A stretch of 64,000 nucleotides of DNA, taken from Sideroxyarcus sp. (lineage in GTDB: Bacteria; Pseudomonadota; Gammaproteobacteria; Burkholderiales; Gallionellaceae). Positions 7,013 through 16,598 of this stretch are shown in pieces; position 1 is the first letter of the stretch; each line of letters starts with the position of its first letter. A program made the translations under genes and the position numbers. The notes under the pieces are model-generated. The model had not been told where the DNA came from and made no database searches. It saw nothing but the letters and a program-made list of their open reading frames with translations. The DNA lies in contig JAUSBC010000030.1 of assembly GCA_030652215.1 (NCBI GenBank), positions 1 to 64,000 of the forward strand. The letters run 5' to 3'.

Positions 7013-8215
7013 TTACCAGCCAGATTCGCGCTCCGGCGTTGCCGTGATCTTGTGGATGCTCAGATCGGCACCATTGAATTCTTCTTCCTGGGTGAGGCGG
7101 ATACCGACGATCTTCTTTATCGCGCCGTACACGACGAAGCCGCCGATCAATGCGATGGCTATACCCAGCAGGGTGCCGACGAGTTGCGACATGAAGCTCA
7201 CGCCGCCCAGTCCGCCTAGCGCCTTGAGCCCGAAGATGCCCGCCGCGATACCTCCCCATGCGCCACACAGGCCGTGCAGCGGCCATACGCCGAGCACGTC
7301 GTCAATCTTCCAGCGGTTCTGGGTCAGGGTGAACATCCACACGAACAGACCGCCTGCCACGCCGCCGGTCAGCAATGCGCCCAGTGGATGCATCAGATCG
7401 GAACCTGCGCACACAGCCACCAATCCGGCCAGCGGGCCGTTATGCACGAAGCCGGGGTCGTTCTTGCCCACCCACAACGCAACCAGCGTGCCGCCCACCA
7501 TGGCCATCAGCGAGTTGACCGCGACCAGGCCGCTGATCTTTTCGATGGTCTGCGCGGACATGACGTTGAAGCCGAACCAGCCTACGGTGAGCACCCACGC
7601 GCCGAGTGCGAGGAAAGGAATGCTGGACGGCGGGTGGGCAGAGATGCGGCCTTCCTTGTTGTAACGCCCGTGACGCGCACCGAGCATCAGCACGGCGGCC
7701 AGTCCTATCCAGCCGCCCACCGCGTGCACCACCACGGAACCGGCGAAGTCATGGAATGCTGCGCCGAAGCTGGCGGTCAGCCAGTCCTGCACGCCGAAGC
7801 GGTTGTTCCAGGCAATGCCTTCGAAGAAAGGATAGACGAAGCCGACCAGGATAAAAGTGGCGGCAAGCATGGGGTTGAAGCGCGCGCGTTCGGCCACGCC
7901 GCCGGAAACGATGGCGGGGATGGCGGCGGCGAAGGTCAGCAGGAAGAAGAACTTCACCAGTTCATAGCCGTTCTTCTGCGCCAGTTCTTCCGCGCCGGTA
8001 AAGAAGTTCACACCGTAGGCGATGCTGTAACCGATGAAGAAGTACGCCAGGGTTGAAACGGCGAAATCGGTGAGGATTTTTACCAGCGCGTTGACCTGGT
8101 TCTTTTTGCGCACCGTGCCCAGTTCCAGAAATGCGAACCCGGAGTGCATCGCGAGCACCATGATGGCGCCCAACAGAATAAATAGTGCATCAGTTCCGAC
8201 CTTCAGGTTTTCCAT
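7013..8215 (-). CDS. amt: Ammonium transporter Amt
   Basis: A roughly 400-residue inner-membrane protein of the Amt/MEP/Rh family with about eleven predicted membrane helices. Conserved landmarks include the AMHSGFAFLE helix, FAGSVVVHAVGG with the first pore histidine, MHPLGALLTGG with the second, and the C-terminal QEEEFNGADLSIH tail that contacts PII proteins. ATG 8215 is preceded by GGAGAG; an ATG seven codons upstream lacks such a site. No glnK gene is adjacent, unlike the usual glnK-amtB pair. A sigma-54 promoter lies just upstream, which points to nitrogen-limitation control. Confidence 0.95.
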   Translation of the reverse strand: MENLKVGTDALFILLGAIMVLAMHSGFAFLELGTVRKKNQVNALVKILTDFAVSTLAYFFIGYSIAYGVNFFTGAEELAQKNGYELVKFFFLLTFAAAIPAIVSGGVAERARFNPMLAATFILVGFVYPFFEGIAWNNRFGVQDWLTASFGAAFHDFAGSVVVHAVGGWIGLAAVLMLGARHGRYNKEGRISAHPPSSIPFLALGAWVLTVGWFGFNVMSAQTIEKISGLVAVNSLMAMVGGTLVALWVGKNDPGFVHNGPLAGLVAVCAGSDLMHPLGALLTGGVAGGLFVWMFTLTQNRWKIDDVLGVWPLHGLCGAWGGIAAGIFGLKALGGLGGVSFMSQLVGTLLGIAIALIGGFVVYGAIKKIVGIRLTQEEEFNGADLSIHKITATPERESGW

Positions 8216-8250
8216 GTTCTCTCCATTAAAGTGCAATCCGGCGGAACGTA

Positions 8251-8266
8251 TGCAAGCCCTGTGCCA
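8251..8266 (-). promoter_or_regulatory. Sigma-54 (RpoN) promoter of amt
   Basis: The minus strand reads TGGCACAGGGCTTGCA, an essentially perfect -24/-12 element (TGGCAC-N5-TTGCA). Transcription would start near 8241, about 26 bp before the amt ATG. An enhancer-binding protein (NtrC or NifA) is required. Upstream, at about 8340-8365, is GGTGC-N15-GCACC, whose half-sites resemble NtrC half-sites but in the opposite order, so I do not call it a site. Confidence 0.85.
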
Positions 8267-8376
8267 CCTTGAGCCACCATTGATTCATAGCGTTAATTTT
8301 GATTTAACCGGTCGGCACATGAAAAATAATTCCCTATCTTGGTGCTTATTTTTGATTCACGCACCATAACGAGGCC

Positions 8377-8931
8377 TTACTTCGGTGCAGCCCATGTACC
8401 GTTTAGCACCTTATCGAGCCAGAACAATCCGACGATGGATTTGCTGTCGTCGATCTTGCCCGCCCTCACCCATTCCAGCGCTTCGGCCGGCGAGAGCTCG
8501 AATACTTCGAGGAACTCGCCATCGTCCAGTTTGCGCCCCACATGCGTCAGCCCGCGCGCCAGGAAATATTCCATGCGCTCGTCGGCATAGCCGATACAGG
8601 GCCAGGCGGTGGTGAGGTGTGTCCACTCGCGCGCCACGTAGCCGGTCTCTTCCAGCAGTTCGCGTTGCGCGCATTCCAGAATGTGCTCGTTGTCGTCTAT
8701 CTTGCCTGCTGGCAGTTCGAAAAACTCCCGGTGCAGGGGGTAGCGGAACTGGCGTTCCATCAGCAGTTTGCCGTTGTCGAGCAGCGCCAGCACGGCCACC
8801 GCGCCGGGATGGGTGATGTATTCGCGCGTGCTGGTGCTGCCGTCGGGAAGCAGCACGTTGTCTTTGCACACGGTGATGAAATTGCCGTCGTACATCACCT
8901 TGCCGTCTATTTTCTTCTCTGTCAGGTCCAT
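8377..8931 (-). CDS. nudF: ADP-ribose pyrophosphatase (Nudix)
   Basis: A 184-residue Nudix hydrolase. The Nudix box is complete (GKIDDNEHILECAQRELLEE then TGY), preceded by the FELPAGK segment typical of ADP-ribose pyrophosphatases, and YADERMEYFLA follows. It probably cleaves ADP-ribose to AMP and ribose-5-phosphate. The ATG at 8931 has GGAGAAGGA a few bases upstream, while the open frame continues uselessly into the nuo terminator. It lies upstream of amt on the same strand, but amt has its own promoter. Confidence 0.88.
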   Translation of the reverse strand: MDLTEKKIDGKVMYDGNFITVCKDNVLLPDGSTSTREYITHPGAVAVLALLDNGKLLMERQFRYPLHREFFELPAGKIDDNEHILECAQRELLEETGYVAREWTHLTTAWPCIGYADERMEYFLARGLTHVGRKLDDGEFLEVFELSPAEALEWVRAGKIDDSKSIVGLFWLDKVLNGTWAAPK

Positions 8932-8951
8932 ATTCCTTCTCCACAAAAGAA

Positions 8952-8973
8952 CACTCCCGCCGCGGCGGGAGTG
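8952..8973 (-). terminator. Terminator of the nuo operon
   Basis: A perfect 10-bp stem CACTCCCGCC / GGCGGGAGTG with a 2-nt loop, followed on the minus strand by TTCTTTTGT. It lies 24 bp after the nuoN stop and just before the nudF ribosome-binding site. Confidence 0.85.
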
Positions 8974-8997
8974 CATTCATTCAAAACACCGTCATGC

Positions 8998-10446
8998 TCA
9001 GTGCAGCAATGATTGTTGCACCGAGACGAAACACACCGACATCAGCATATTCGGGAAGATGCCCAGCGCCAGCACGGCCAAGCCGTTGATGGAGATGAGC
9101 AGGCTGCTGTCCGGCTGGATGTAGATTTTCTCGTGGCTTTCCGGCGCGTCGAAATACATCAGTTTGACGATACGCAGGTAGTAGAAGGCACCGATCAAGG
9201 AGAACAGCACCGCCATCACCACCAGTTGGATATGACCCGCATGAACCGCCGCATTCAGCACCGAGAACTTGGCGTAGAAACCGACCGTAGGCGGCACGCC
9301 CGCCATGGAGAACATCAGCAGCATCATCATGAAGGCGAGCCACGGGCTGCGCTGGTTGAGGCCCTTGAAGTCGTTGAGTGTGTCGGCTTCGAAACCTTCG
9401 CGCGACAGCAGCATGATCATGCCGAATCCGCCCAAACTCATGAGCACGTAAACGATGGCATAGAACATGGAGGCGCCGTAGCCTTCGAGGTTGCCGGTCA
9501 GCACGCCGATGAGCAGGAAGCCCATGTGCGCGATGGTCGAATAGGCGAGCATGCGTTTCAGATTGGTCTGCGCGATGGCGGTGATGTTACCCACGGCCAT
9601 GGACAGGACGGCCAGTATCGTCAGCATGCCGGCCCAGTGAATCATGAGCGGCTGCAGCCCTTCCACCAGGATACGCATCACGAAAGCGAACGCGGCCAGC
9701 TTGGGCGCGGCGCCGATGAACATGGTCATGGCAGTGGGTGCGCCGTGATACACGTCCGGCACCCACATGTGGAACGGCACGGCACCCAACTTGAACGCCA
9801 GGCCTGCCACGATGAAGGCCAGTCCGAATACCAGCAGTTGTTTGTTCGCTGTGCCGTTGTGAATTTCCCTGGCGATGGTGCCGAGGTCCAGCGAGCCGGT
9901 TGCACCGTACAGCATGGACATGCCGTAGAGCAGGAAGCCGGAAGCCATCGCGCCGAGGATGAAGTATTTCATCGCCGATTCGGTGGCGACGGCGGAATCG
10001 CGCTGCAGCGCGACCATGGCACACCGGCTCAGCGAGAGCAGTTCCAGGCCGAGATACAGCGTAACGAAATTGCTGGCCGAGATCATCACCATCATGCCCA
10101 GCGTGGCGAACAGCGCCAGGGCAAGGAATTCTCCGGTGAACAGGCCGCGCACCAGCAGGTAAGTGCGCGAATACACCAGCATCATGGATACAGCCAGATA
10201 GGTCAGCAGTTTGAGCACGTCCGACATCAGGTCGTCCACGAACATGTTGTTAAACATGTGCACGATGCCATCCTGATGCGTTGCAACCGTGATCAGGGAG
10301 CAGCCCAGCAGCGTGATCTGCACCATCAGATAGGTCAGGGTCTTGGTGTAGTTGACGAGGAACAGATCCGCAATGAGGATCACGCTCACCATCACAAGCA
10401 GAAATATCTCTGCATAGATAGGGGACAGGGAGGCGAGAAGATTCAT
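8998..10446 (-). CDS. nuoN: NADH-quinone oxidoreductase subunit N
   Basis: A 482-residue antiporter-like membrane subunit of complex I, with about fourteen hydrophobic helices. The proton-channel helices are recognisable (the lysine in [20 protein letters not shown], and [16 protein letters not shown]). It is the last gene of the nuo operon, 7 bp after nuoM, and is followed by a strong terminator. The helix usually reading LSLSLYAL has LSLSRCAM here, a small local difference of unknown effect. Confidence 0.96.
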   Translation of the reverse strand: MNLLASLSPIYAEIFLLVMVSVILIADLFLVNYTKTLTYLMVQITLLGCSLITVATHQDGIVHMFNNMFVDDLMSDVLKLLTYLAVSMMLVYSRTYLLVRGLFTGEFLALALFATLGMMVMISASNFVTLYLGLELLSLSRCAMVALQRDSAVATESAMKYFILGAMASGFLLYGMSMLYGATGSLDLGTIAREIHNGTANKQLLVFGLAFIVAGLAFKLGAVPFHMWVPDVYHGAPTAMTMFIGAAPKLAAFAFVMRILVEGLQPLMIHWAGMLTILAVLSMAVGNITAIAQTNLKRMLAYSTIAHMGFLLIGVLTGNLEGYGASMFYAIVYVLMSLGGFGMIMLLSREGFEADTLNDFKGLNQRSPWLAFMMMLLMFSMAGVPPTVGFYAKFSVLNAAVHAGHIQLVVMAVLFSLIGAFYYLRIVKLMYFDAPESHEKIYIQPDSSLLISINGLAVLALGIFPNMLMSVCFVSVQQSLLH

Positions 10447-10453
10447 ATTTTCC

Positions 10454-11947
10454 TCAGTTCAAGACTTTGTGAATGGCCAGGTGCACCTGCAGATCGTTCA
10501 CCGATGCGTGCATGATGTCGGCAAACGGCTGGGGGTACAGTCCCATGGCCAGAACCGCAACCGCCAGCAGGGTGAAGACCAGTATTTCGCGCGCGCCGAT
10601 GTCGCGCAGATGGGCAACGTGGTCGTTGGCCACCGCGCCGAAAATCACGCGCTTGTACATCCACAGCGTGTAGGCCGCGCCGAAGATCAGTGTGCTGGCC
10701 GCCGCGAAGGCAAACCAGAAGTTGGCCTTGACCGCACCCATGATCACCAGGAACTCGCCGACGAAACCGCTGGTGCCGGGCAAGCCGCTGTTAGCCATGG
10801 CGAACAGCATGAAGAAGGCCGCAAACACCGGCATCTTGTTGGCCACGCCGCCGTAATCGACGATCTGGCGCGAGTGCACGCGGTCGTACAGCACGCCGAT
10901 GCACAGGAACAGCGCGCCGGCCACGAAGCCGTGCGAGATCATCTGCAGCAGCGCGCCTTCCATGCCGTATTCGTTAAAAATGAAAAAGCCCAGTGTCACG
11001 AAACCCATGTGCGAGATGGACGAGTACGCGATCAATTTCTTCATGTCGGCCTGGGTCAGCGCAACCAGACCGATGTACACCACCGCGATCAGCGACAGCG
11101 TAATCATCACCGGCGCCAGGTAATGGCTGGCATCCGGCACGATGGGCATGGAGAAGCGGATGAAACCGTAGGCACCGACTTTCAGCATGATCGCCGCCAG
11201 CACCACAGAGCCGCCGGTGGGCGCCTCAACGTGCGCGTCCGGCAACCAGGTGTGCACCGGGAACATCGGCACCTTCACCGAGAACGCCATGAAGAAGGCG
11301 ATGAATACCAGGATCTGTGCAGTGAGCGACGGCATCGGCATGCGATGGAAGTCGAGGATCTCGAAGCTGCCGCCGGACTGGTTGTACAGGTAGAGCAAGG
11401 CCACCAGCATCAGCAGTGAGCCCATCAGGGTGTACAGGAAGAACTTGACCGCCGCATACACGCGGTTGGGGCCGCCCCACACGCCGATGATGATGAACAT
11501 CGGGATCAGCATCGCTTCCCAGAACACATAGAACAGCATCGCATCCAGCGAGGCGAATACGCCGTTGACCAGGCCGGACATGATGAGGAATGCCGCCATG
11601 TATTGCGCCACGCGCTTCTCGATCACTTTCCAGCCGGCGATCACCCCCAGCGGCGTGAAGAAACTGTTGAGCAGCACAAACAACACCGAGATGCCGTCCA
11701 CGCCGAGGTGATAGTGGATGTTGTAGCGCTTGATCCAGTCCGCATACACCTCGAACTGCATGGCGCTGGTCATGCGGTCAAAGCCGGTGTAAAGCGGTAT
11801 CGTTACCAGGAAGCTCAATATCGCGCCGACCAGCGCGATGGTGCGCGCCAGTTTGGCGTTGCGGTCGTTGCCGGTGGCGAGCACCAGCAGGCCGAAAATA
11901 ATGGGCAGCCAGATGGCGACGCTTAACAGTGGATATCCGAAAATCAT
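10454..11947 (-). CDS. nuoM: NADH-quinone oxidoreductase subunit M
   Basis: A 497-residue Mrp-antiporter-like proton-pumping subunit. Landmarks include [16 protein letters not shown] with the conserved glutamate, [20 protein letters not shown] with the channel lysine, and [16 protein letters not shown]. Length is typical. It lies between nuoL (31 bp) and nuoN (7 bp) in the standard order. Confidence 0.96.
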   Translation of the reverse strand: MIFGYPLLSVAIWLPIIFGLLVLATGNDRNAKLARTIALVGAILSFLVTIPLYTGFDRMTSAMQFEVYADWIKRYNIHYHLGVDGISVLFVLLNSFFTPLGVIAGWKVIEKRVAQYMAAFLIMSGLVNGVFASLDAMLFYVFWEAMLIPMFIIIGVWGGPNRVYAAVKFFLYTLMGSLLMLVALLYLYNQSGGSFEILDFHRMPMPSLTAQILVFIAFFMAFSVKVPMFPVHTWLPDAHVEAPTGGSVVLAAIMLKVGAYGFIRFSMPIVPDASHYLAPVMITLSLIAVVYIGLVALTQADMKKLIAYSSISHMGFVTLGFFIFNEYGMEGALLQMISHGFVAGALFLCIGVLYDRVHSRQIVDYGGVANKMPVFAAFFMLFAMANSGLPGTSGFVGEFLVIMGAVKANFWFAFAAASTLIFGAAYTLWMYKRVIFGAVANDHVAHLRDIGAREILVFTLLAVAVLAMGLYPQPFADIMHASVNDLQVHLAIHKVLN

Positions 11948-11978
11948 GCTTGTTCCTTCAGCTCTTCTCTAGTACTGC

Positions 11979-14009
11979 TTATTCGAACCATGTCCGCACT
12001 GTCAACAAAGCGGACACGCCGATGATCATCCAAAACGCGTAGTGGTAGACGTAGCCGGTCTGGAAGCCGCGCAGCACGCCGGAGAACATGCCGACCAGCT
12101 TGGCCGAGCCGTTCACAAACAGGCCGTCGATCAGTTTCACGTCGCCGAACTTCCACAGGAAACGGCTGGCACCGCGCGCACCGCCGGCGAAGAACCAGTC
12201 GTTGAAACGATCGAAGTAATATTTCTGCTCCAGCAGCGTGTAGACGGCCGAGAACTTCTGCTTGATGGCCTCGGGAATATCCGGGCGTTTCATGTAGAAG
12301 TACCACGCACTGCCCGCGCCTGCCGCAGCCAGCCACAACGGCAGCGTGATCAGCGAGTGCAGCGCCATCATGCCCGCGCCGTGGAACTCCGTGCGCATCT
12401 CTTCCAGCGCATGATGCGCGGGACCGATGTAGATGGAATCGAGGAAGAATTCGCCGTACAGCATCGGTTCGATGGTGATGAAACCGATCAGCACGGATGG
12501 AATGGCCAGCGCGATCAGCGGCCATGTCACCACCCAGGACGGCTCGTGCGGTTTCTGTCCCGGCGCCAGACCGTGATGGTGGTCGGTGGAAATCTCTTCG
12601 TCGGCGTGGTCGCCTTCATGGTCGTGGTGATCCTTGCCGAAGCGCTCCTCGCCATGGAACACGAGGAAGTACATGCGGAAGGAGTAGAAAGCGGTGACAA
12701 ACACGCCCGCCACCACCGCGAAATAGGCAAAGCCGGAACCGGGCAGATTGGATAGCGCCACCGCCTCGATGATGCTGTCCTTGGAATAGAAGCCGGAGAA
12801 GAACGGCGTGCCGATCAGCGCCAGCGATCCGATCAACGAAGTGATCCAGGTGATTGGCATGTACTTGCGCAGGCCGCCCATGTTGCGGATGTCCTGGTCG
12901 TGGTGCATGGCGATGATCACGCTACCGGCGGCAAGGAACAACAGCGCCTTGAAGAACGCGTGCGTCATCAGGTGGAACACCGCTACCGAGTAAGCCGAGG
13001 CGCCCAGCGCCACGGTCATGTAGCCGAGCTGAGACAGCGTGGAATACGCCACCACGCGCTTGATGTCGTTCTGGATAATGCCGAGGAAGCCCATGAACAG
13101 CGCGGTGATCGCGCCGATCACCATCACGAAGGACAGCGCGGTCTCGGACAGCTCGAACAGCGGCGACATGCGCGCCACCATGAAGATACCGGCGGTCACC
13201 ATGGTCGCTGCGTGGATCAGCGCGGAGATCGGGGTCGGGCCTTCCATGGAATCGGGCAGCCACACATGCAGCGGGAATTGCGCGCTCTTGCCCATCGCAC
13301 CGATGAACAGCAGGATGCAGATCGCAGTCAGCAGGCTCACCGGCAGGCCGGGGATGGGCGCGCTATCGCTGACATGCAGGTGCGCACTGTTGAATACCGA
13401 CTGGTAGTCCAGCGTGCCAAACACCATCAGCACCAGGCCGATGCCGAGCAGGAAACCGAAGTCGCCCACGCGGTTGACCAGGAAGGCCTTCAGGTTGGCG
13501 TAGATCGCCGTGGGGCGCGTGTACCAGAAACCGATCAGCAGGTAGGACACCAGACCCACCGCTTCCCAGCCGAAGAACAGTTGCATGAAGTTGTTGGCCA
13601 TCACCAGCATCAGCATGGAGAAGGTGAACAGCGAGATGTAGCTGAAGAAACGCTGGTAGCCGGGATCTTCCTGCATGTAACCGATGGTGTAAATGTGCAC
13701 CATGAGCGACACGAAAGTCACCACCAGCATCATCATCACGGTCAGGCGGTCGATGAGGAAGCCGATTTCAAAACTGGTGTTGCCGGAAGACATCCACTTG
13801 TAGACCGTGCCGTTGAAGTAAGGAGTGTTGGTCAGTACGTCCTGCAGAATAGCCAGCGAGGCGAAGAAGGAAACCGCGACCAGCGCGATGGTGATGCGGT
13901 GCGACCATGCGCGCCCCAGCACCTTGCCGAACAATCCGGCGGCGATAGCCCCGGCCAGCGGCGCGAGGGGAACGAGCAAATACAGACTCTGCATTTCCAT
14001 ATGCATCAA
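11979..14009 (-). CDS. nuoL: NADH-quinone oxidoreductase subunit L
   Basis: A 676-residue distal proton-pumping subunit; the long lateral helix is expected in its C-terminal part. Core motifs include [38 protein letters not shown], then [10 protein letters not shown], and [16 protein letters not shown]. The cytoplasm-facing stretch around residues 455-490 is rich in histidine and acidic residues ([13 protein letters not shown], then TDHHHG). The first ATG overlaps the nuoK stop by 4 bp, so the two are translationally coupled. Confidence 0.96.
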   Translation of the reverse strand: MMHMEMQSLYLLVPLAPLAGAIAAGLFGKVLGRAWSHRITIALVAVSFFASLAILQDVLTNTPYFNGTVYKWMSSGNTSFEIGFLIDRLTVMMMLVVTFVSLMVHIYTIGYMQEDPGYQRFFSYISLFTFSMLMLVMANNFMQLFFGWEAVGLVSYLLIGFWYTRPTAIYANLKAFLVNRVGDFGFLLGIGLVLMVFGTLDYQSVFNSAHLHVSDSAPIPGLPVSLLTAICILLFIGAMGKSAQFPLHVWLPDSMEGPTPISALIHAATMVTAGIFMVARMSPLFELSETALSFVMVIGAITALFMGFLGIIQNDIKRVVAYSTLSQLGYMTVALGASAYSVAVFHLMTHAFFKALLFLAAGSVIIAMHHDQDIRNMGGLRKYMPITWITSLIGSLALIGTPFFSGFYSKDSIIEAVALSNLPGSGFAYFAVVAGVFVTAFYSFRMYFLVFHGEERFGKDHHDHEGDHADEEISTDHHHGLAPGQKPHEPSWVVTWPLIALAIPSVLIGFITIEPMLYGEFFLDSIYIGPAHHALEEMRTEFHGAGMMALHSLITLPLWLAAAGAGSAWYFYMKRPDIPEAIKQKFSAVYTLLEQKYYFDRFNDWFFAGGARGASRFLWKFGDVKLIDGLFVNGSAKLVGMFSGVLRGFQTGYVYHYAFWMIIGVSALLTVRTWFE

Positions 14010-14317
14010 CCTTTCAGACTGCCGAGATCGTCCACATTAATGGTGCGCAAATTGCGGAACAGCACCACGAGGATCGCCAAACCGATCGCCGCTTCTGCCG
14101 CCGCGACCGTGAGAATGAAGAACACGAACACCTGCCCTGCGGCGTCGTTCAGATAATGCGAGAACGCGATGAAATTGGTATTCACCGCCAGCAGCATCAA
14201 CTCGATCGCCATCAGCAGCACGATCAGGTTCTTGCGGTTGAGGAAAATGCCGACCACGCTGATGGCAAACAGCACCGCGCTCAACACCAGATAATGCGAT
14301 AGACCCAGATTCAACAT
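14006..14317 (-). CDS. nuoK: NADH-quinone oxidoreductase subunit K
   Basis: A 103-residue, three-helix membrane subunit. It has the conserved pair of membrane glutamates ([11 protein letters not shown] and [10 protein letters not shown]) that take part in coupling. The length is that of the family. It overlaps nuoL by 4 bp and follows nuoJ by 15 bp. Confidence 0.96.
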   Translation of the reverse strand: MLNLGLSHYLVLSAVLFAISVVGIFLNRKNLIVLLMAIELMLLAVNTNFIAFSHYLNDAAGQVFVFFILTVAAAEAAIGLAILVVLFRNLRTINVDDLGSLKG

Positions 14318-14332
14318 GTTCTCCCCTTTGCC

Positions 14333-14977
14333 TTAATCTGCGGTATGTCCGACTACCGGCGCGACGTTCTCTTCAACCGCCCCCGCTTTGTTCGCAGACG
14401 GCACCGATACGATGCGCAGGCGATCTTCCTTCTTGACCTTGACCTGCTGGCTGATGTCCTGCCGTCTCGCATCGCGGCGGCGGCGCAGCGTCAATGCAAT
14501 CGCGGCCACCATCGCCACCAGCAGCAGCACTGCCGCCAGTTCGAAGGGGTAGACGTAGTCGGTGTAGATCAGCCGGCCCAGCTCCTTGGTGTTGCTGTAA
14601 TCGGCGGCATGCTTGACGGGGGTCATGCCGGAAGAGGTTTCCTTGGCACCCAGCACCCACACCATCTGCACCCCGATCAGCCCCGCCAGCACCAGTCCCA
14701 CCGGCAGCCAGCGCCAGAATCCTTCGCGCATTTTCTCGATGTTGATGTCCAGCATCATCACCACAAACAGGAACAGCACCATCACCGCGCCCACATACAC
14801 CAGCACCAGCGTGATGGCGAGGAATTCGGCTTCCAGCAACAGCCAGATACCCGCACTGCTGACGAAAGCCAGCACCAGGAACAGCACCGCATGCAGCGGG
14901 TTGGGCGCCGTGATCACGCGCAGCGCGGCGAACACGGTGATGACGGCAAACAGGTAAAACAAGGTTTCGATGTTCAT
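14333..14977 (-). CDS. nuoJ: NADH-quinone oxidoreductase subunit J
   Basis: A 214-residue membrane subunit with five hydrophobic helices (NPLHAVLFLVLAF, then the conserved YVGAVMVLFLFVVMMLD, then the YPFELAAVLLLVAM helix). A basic cytoplasmic tail of about 45 residues follows the last helix and looks poorly conserved. The ATG follows GAGGAAGCCC by 4 bp in the 13-bp gap after nuoI. Confidence 0.95.
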   Translation of the reverse strand: MNIETLFYLFAVITVFAALRVITAPNPLHAVLFLVLAFVSSAGIWLLLEAEFLAITLVLVYVGAVMVLFLFVVMMLDINIEKMREGFWRWLPVGLVLAGLIGVQMVWVLGAKETSSGMTPVKHAADYSNTKELGRLIYTDYVYPFELAAVLLLVAMVAAIALTLRRRRDARRQDISQQVKVKKEDRLRIVSVPSANKAGAVEENVAPVVGHTAD

Positions 14978-14990
14978 GGGCTTCCTCTAT

Positions 14991-15479
14991 TTACCGGTAC
15001 TTGGCGTCGGCGGCGCGGTCGGCAGCGATCTGTGCCTCGTGCTTGTCGCCGTTGGCCAGCAGCATGGACTTGGTGTAATACAGGTCGCCGCGATTCTCGC
15101 CGTGGTATTCGTACACGCGCGTTTCGACGATGGCATCCACCGGGCAGGATTCTTCGCAGAAACCGCAGAAGATGCACTTGGTCAGGTCGATGTCGTATTG
15201 CGTGGTGCGGCGCGAGCCGTCCGCGCGTTGCGCCACTTCGATCTTGATCGCCAGTGCGGGGCATACCGCCTCGCACAGCTTGCACGCGATGCAGCGCTCT
15301 TCGCCGTTGGGATAGCGGCGCTGTGCGTGCAGGCCGCGGAAACGGAAACTCTGCGGTGTCTTTTCCTCGGGATAACTCACGGTGACGTGGCGCGCGAAGA
15401 AATAGCGTCCGGTCACCGTCATGCCCTTGAGAAATTCGAGCAGCAGGAAACTCTTGAAGAAATTGATGAGGTTTTTCAT
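14991..15479 (-). CDS. nuoI: NADH-quinone oxidoreductase subunit I
   Basis: A 162-residue peripheral-arm ferredoxin-like subunit that carries clusters N6a and N6b. Both 4Fe-4S motifs are complete: [12 protein letters not shown] and [19 protein letters not shown]. An amphipathic N-terminal helix ([15 protein letters not shown]) attaches it to the membrane arm. It lies 18 bp after nuoH. Confidence 0.97.
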   Translation of the reverse strand: MKNLINFFKSFLLLEFLKGMTVTGRYFFARHVTVSYPEEKTPQSFRFRGLHAQRRYPNGEERCIACKLCEAVCPALAIKIEVAQRADGSRRTTQYDIDLTKCIFCGFCEESCPVDAIVETRVYEYHGENRGDLYYTKSMLLANGDKHEAQIAADRAADAKYR

Positions 15480-15497
15480 ATTTTCATCCTCGACCGC

Positions 15498-16598
15498 TTA
15501 CCAATACCAATAGGGCGTCTGCATCCACGCGGCGACCACCACGACCCAGCACAGCGTGAGCGGAATGAACACTTTCCAGCCCAGGCGCATCAACTGGTCG
15601 TAGCGATAGCGCGGGAAGGTCGCGCGGAACCACAGGAACATGAACATGAAGACGAACATCTTGCCCAGCATCCAGAACAGGCCGGGAACATGGTCTGTGA
15701 CCTCGCCCAGCATGCCCCAACCGTGGAAGGGATTGAGCCAGCCGCCGAAGAAGAACACGGTGGTCATCGCCGTGATCAGGATCATGTTGGCGTACTCGGC
15801 CAGGAAGAAGATGGCGAAGCCCATGCCCGAGTATTCGACGTGGAAGCCCGCAACGATTTCGGACTCGCCCTCGGCCAGGTCGAACGGCGAGCGGTTGGTC
15901 TCGGCCACGCCCGCGATGAAATACACCACGAACATCGGGAACAGGGGGATGAAATACCAGCCGAGCAGGCCGCTGTTGCCGCCTTGCCCGCGCACGATCT
16001 CGCCCAGGTTCATGCTTTGCGCCGCCAGCAGCACGCACACCAGCGCAAACCCCATCGCCAGTTCATACGAGACAATCTGCGCCGCGGAACGCATGGCGCC
16101 GAGGAAAGCGTATTTGGAGTTGGATGCCCAGCCGGCGATGATGATGCCGTACACGCCGAGCGAGGTCATTGTCAGCAGGTACAGCAATCCCGCGTTCACA
16201 TCCGCCAGGATCAGGCCGTCGCCGAAAGGAACGACTGCCCATGCCGCCAGTGCCGTCGAGAGCGCCAGTGCCGGCGCCATCAGGAACAGGAATTTGTTGG
16301 CGCCGGTCGGCACCAGAACTTCCTTGAACAGCAGTTTGACGCCGTCGGCAATCGGTTGCATCAGGCCCCACCAGCCCACGCGGTTGGGACCGGGACGTAC
16401 CTGCATGAAACCCAGCACCTTGCGCTCGGCCAGCGTGTAATAGGCCACGCCCAGCATCAGCGGCCCGATGATGGCGACGATTTTCATCACCGTCCAGATC
16501 ACGGGCCAGGCCGGGCCCATGATGCCCCACATTGCATCCCAGAGTCCGAACAGATTCCAGAACCACTCGAAAAATTGCAGGATCTGGTCTTCCATCAT
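15498..16598 (-). CDS. nuoH: NADH-quinone oxidoreductase subunit H
   Basis: A 366-residue membrane subunit that forms part of the quinone-binding chamber. Conserved segments are [40 protein letters not shown], and [20 protein letters not shown] with its acidic loop. ATG 16598 overlaps the nuoG stop by 4 bp; the next codon is also ATG (16595) and could be used instead. Confidence 0.96.
   Translation of the reverse strand: MMEDQILQFFEWFWNLFGLWDAMWGIMGPAWPVIWTVMKIVAIIGPLMLGVAYYTLAERKVLGFMQVRPGPNRVGWWGLMQPIADGVKLLFKEVLVPTGANKFLFLMAPALALSTALAAWAVVPFGDGLILADVNAGLLYLLTMTSLGVYGIIIAGWASNSKYAFLGAMRSAAQIVSYELAMGFALVCVLLAAQSMNLGEIVRGQGGNSGLLGWYFIPLFPMFVVYFIAGVAETNRSPFDLAEGESEIVAGFHVEYSGMGFAIFFLAEYANMILITAMTTVFFFGGWLNPFHGWGMLGEVTDHVPGLFWMLGKMFVFMFMFLWFRATFPRYRYDQLMRLGWKVFIPLTLCWVVVVAAWMQTPYWYW

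Noticed and set aside
8338-8368. NtrC-binding site upstream of amt
   Set aside because: GGTGC-N15-GCACC has the half-sites in the reverse order to the consensus and too long a spacer.
9013-14156. Long plus-strand frames opposite nuoN, nuoM and nuoL
   Set aside because: Same composition artefact; no ribosome-binding sites, no domain patterns.
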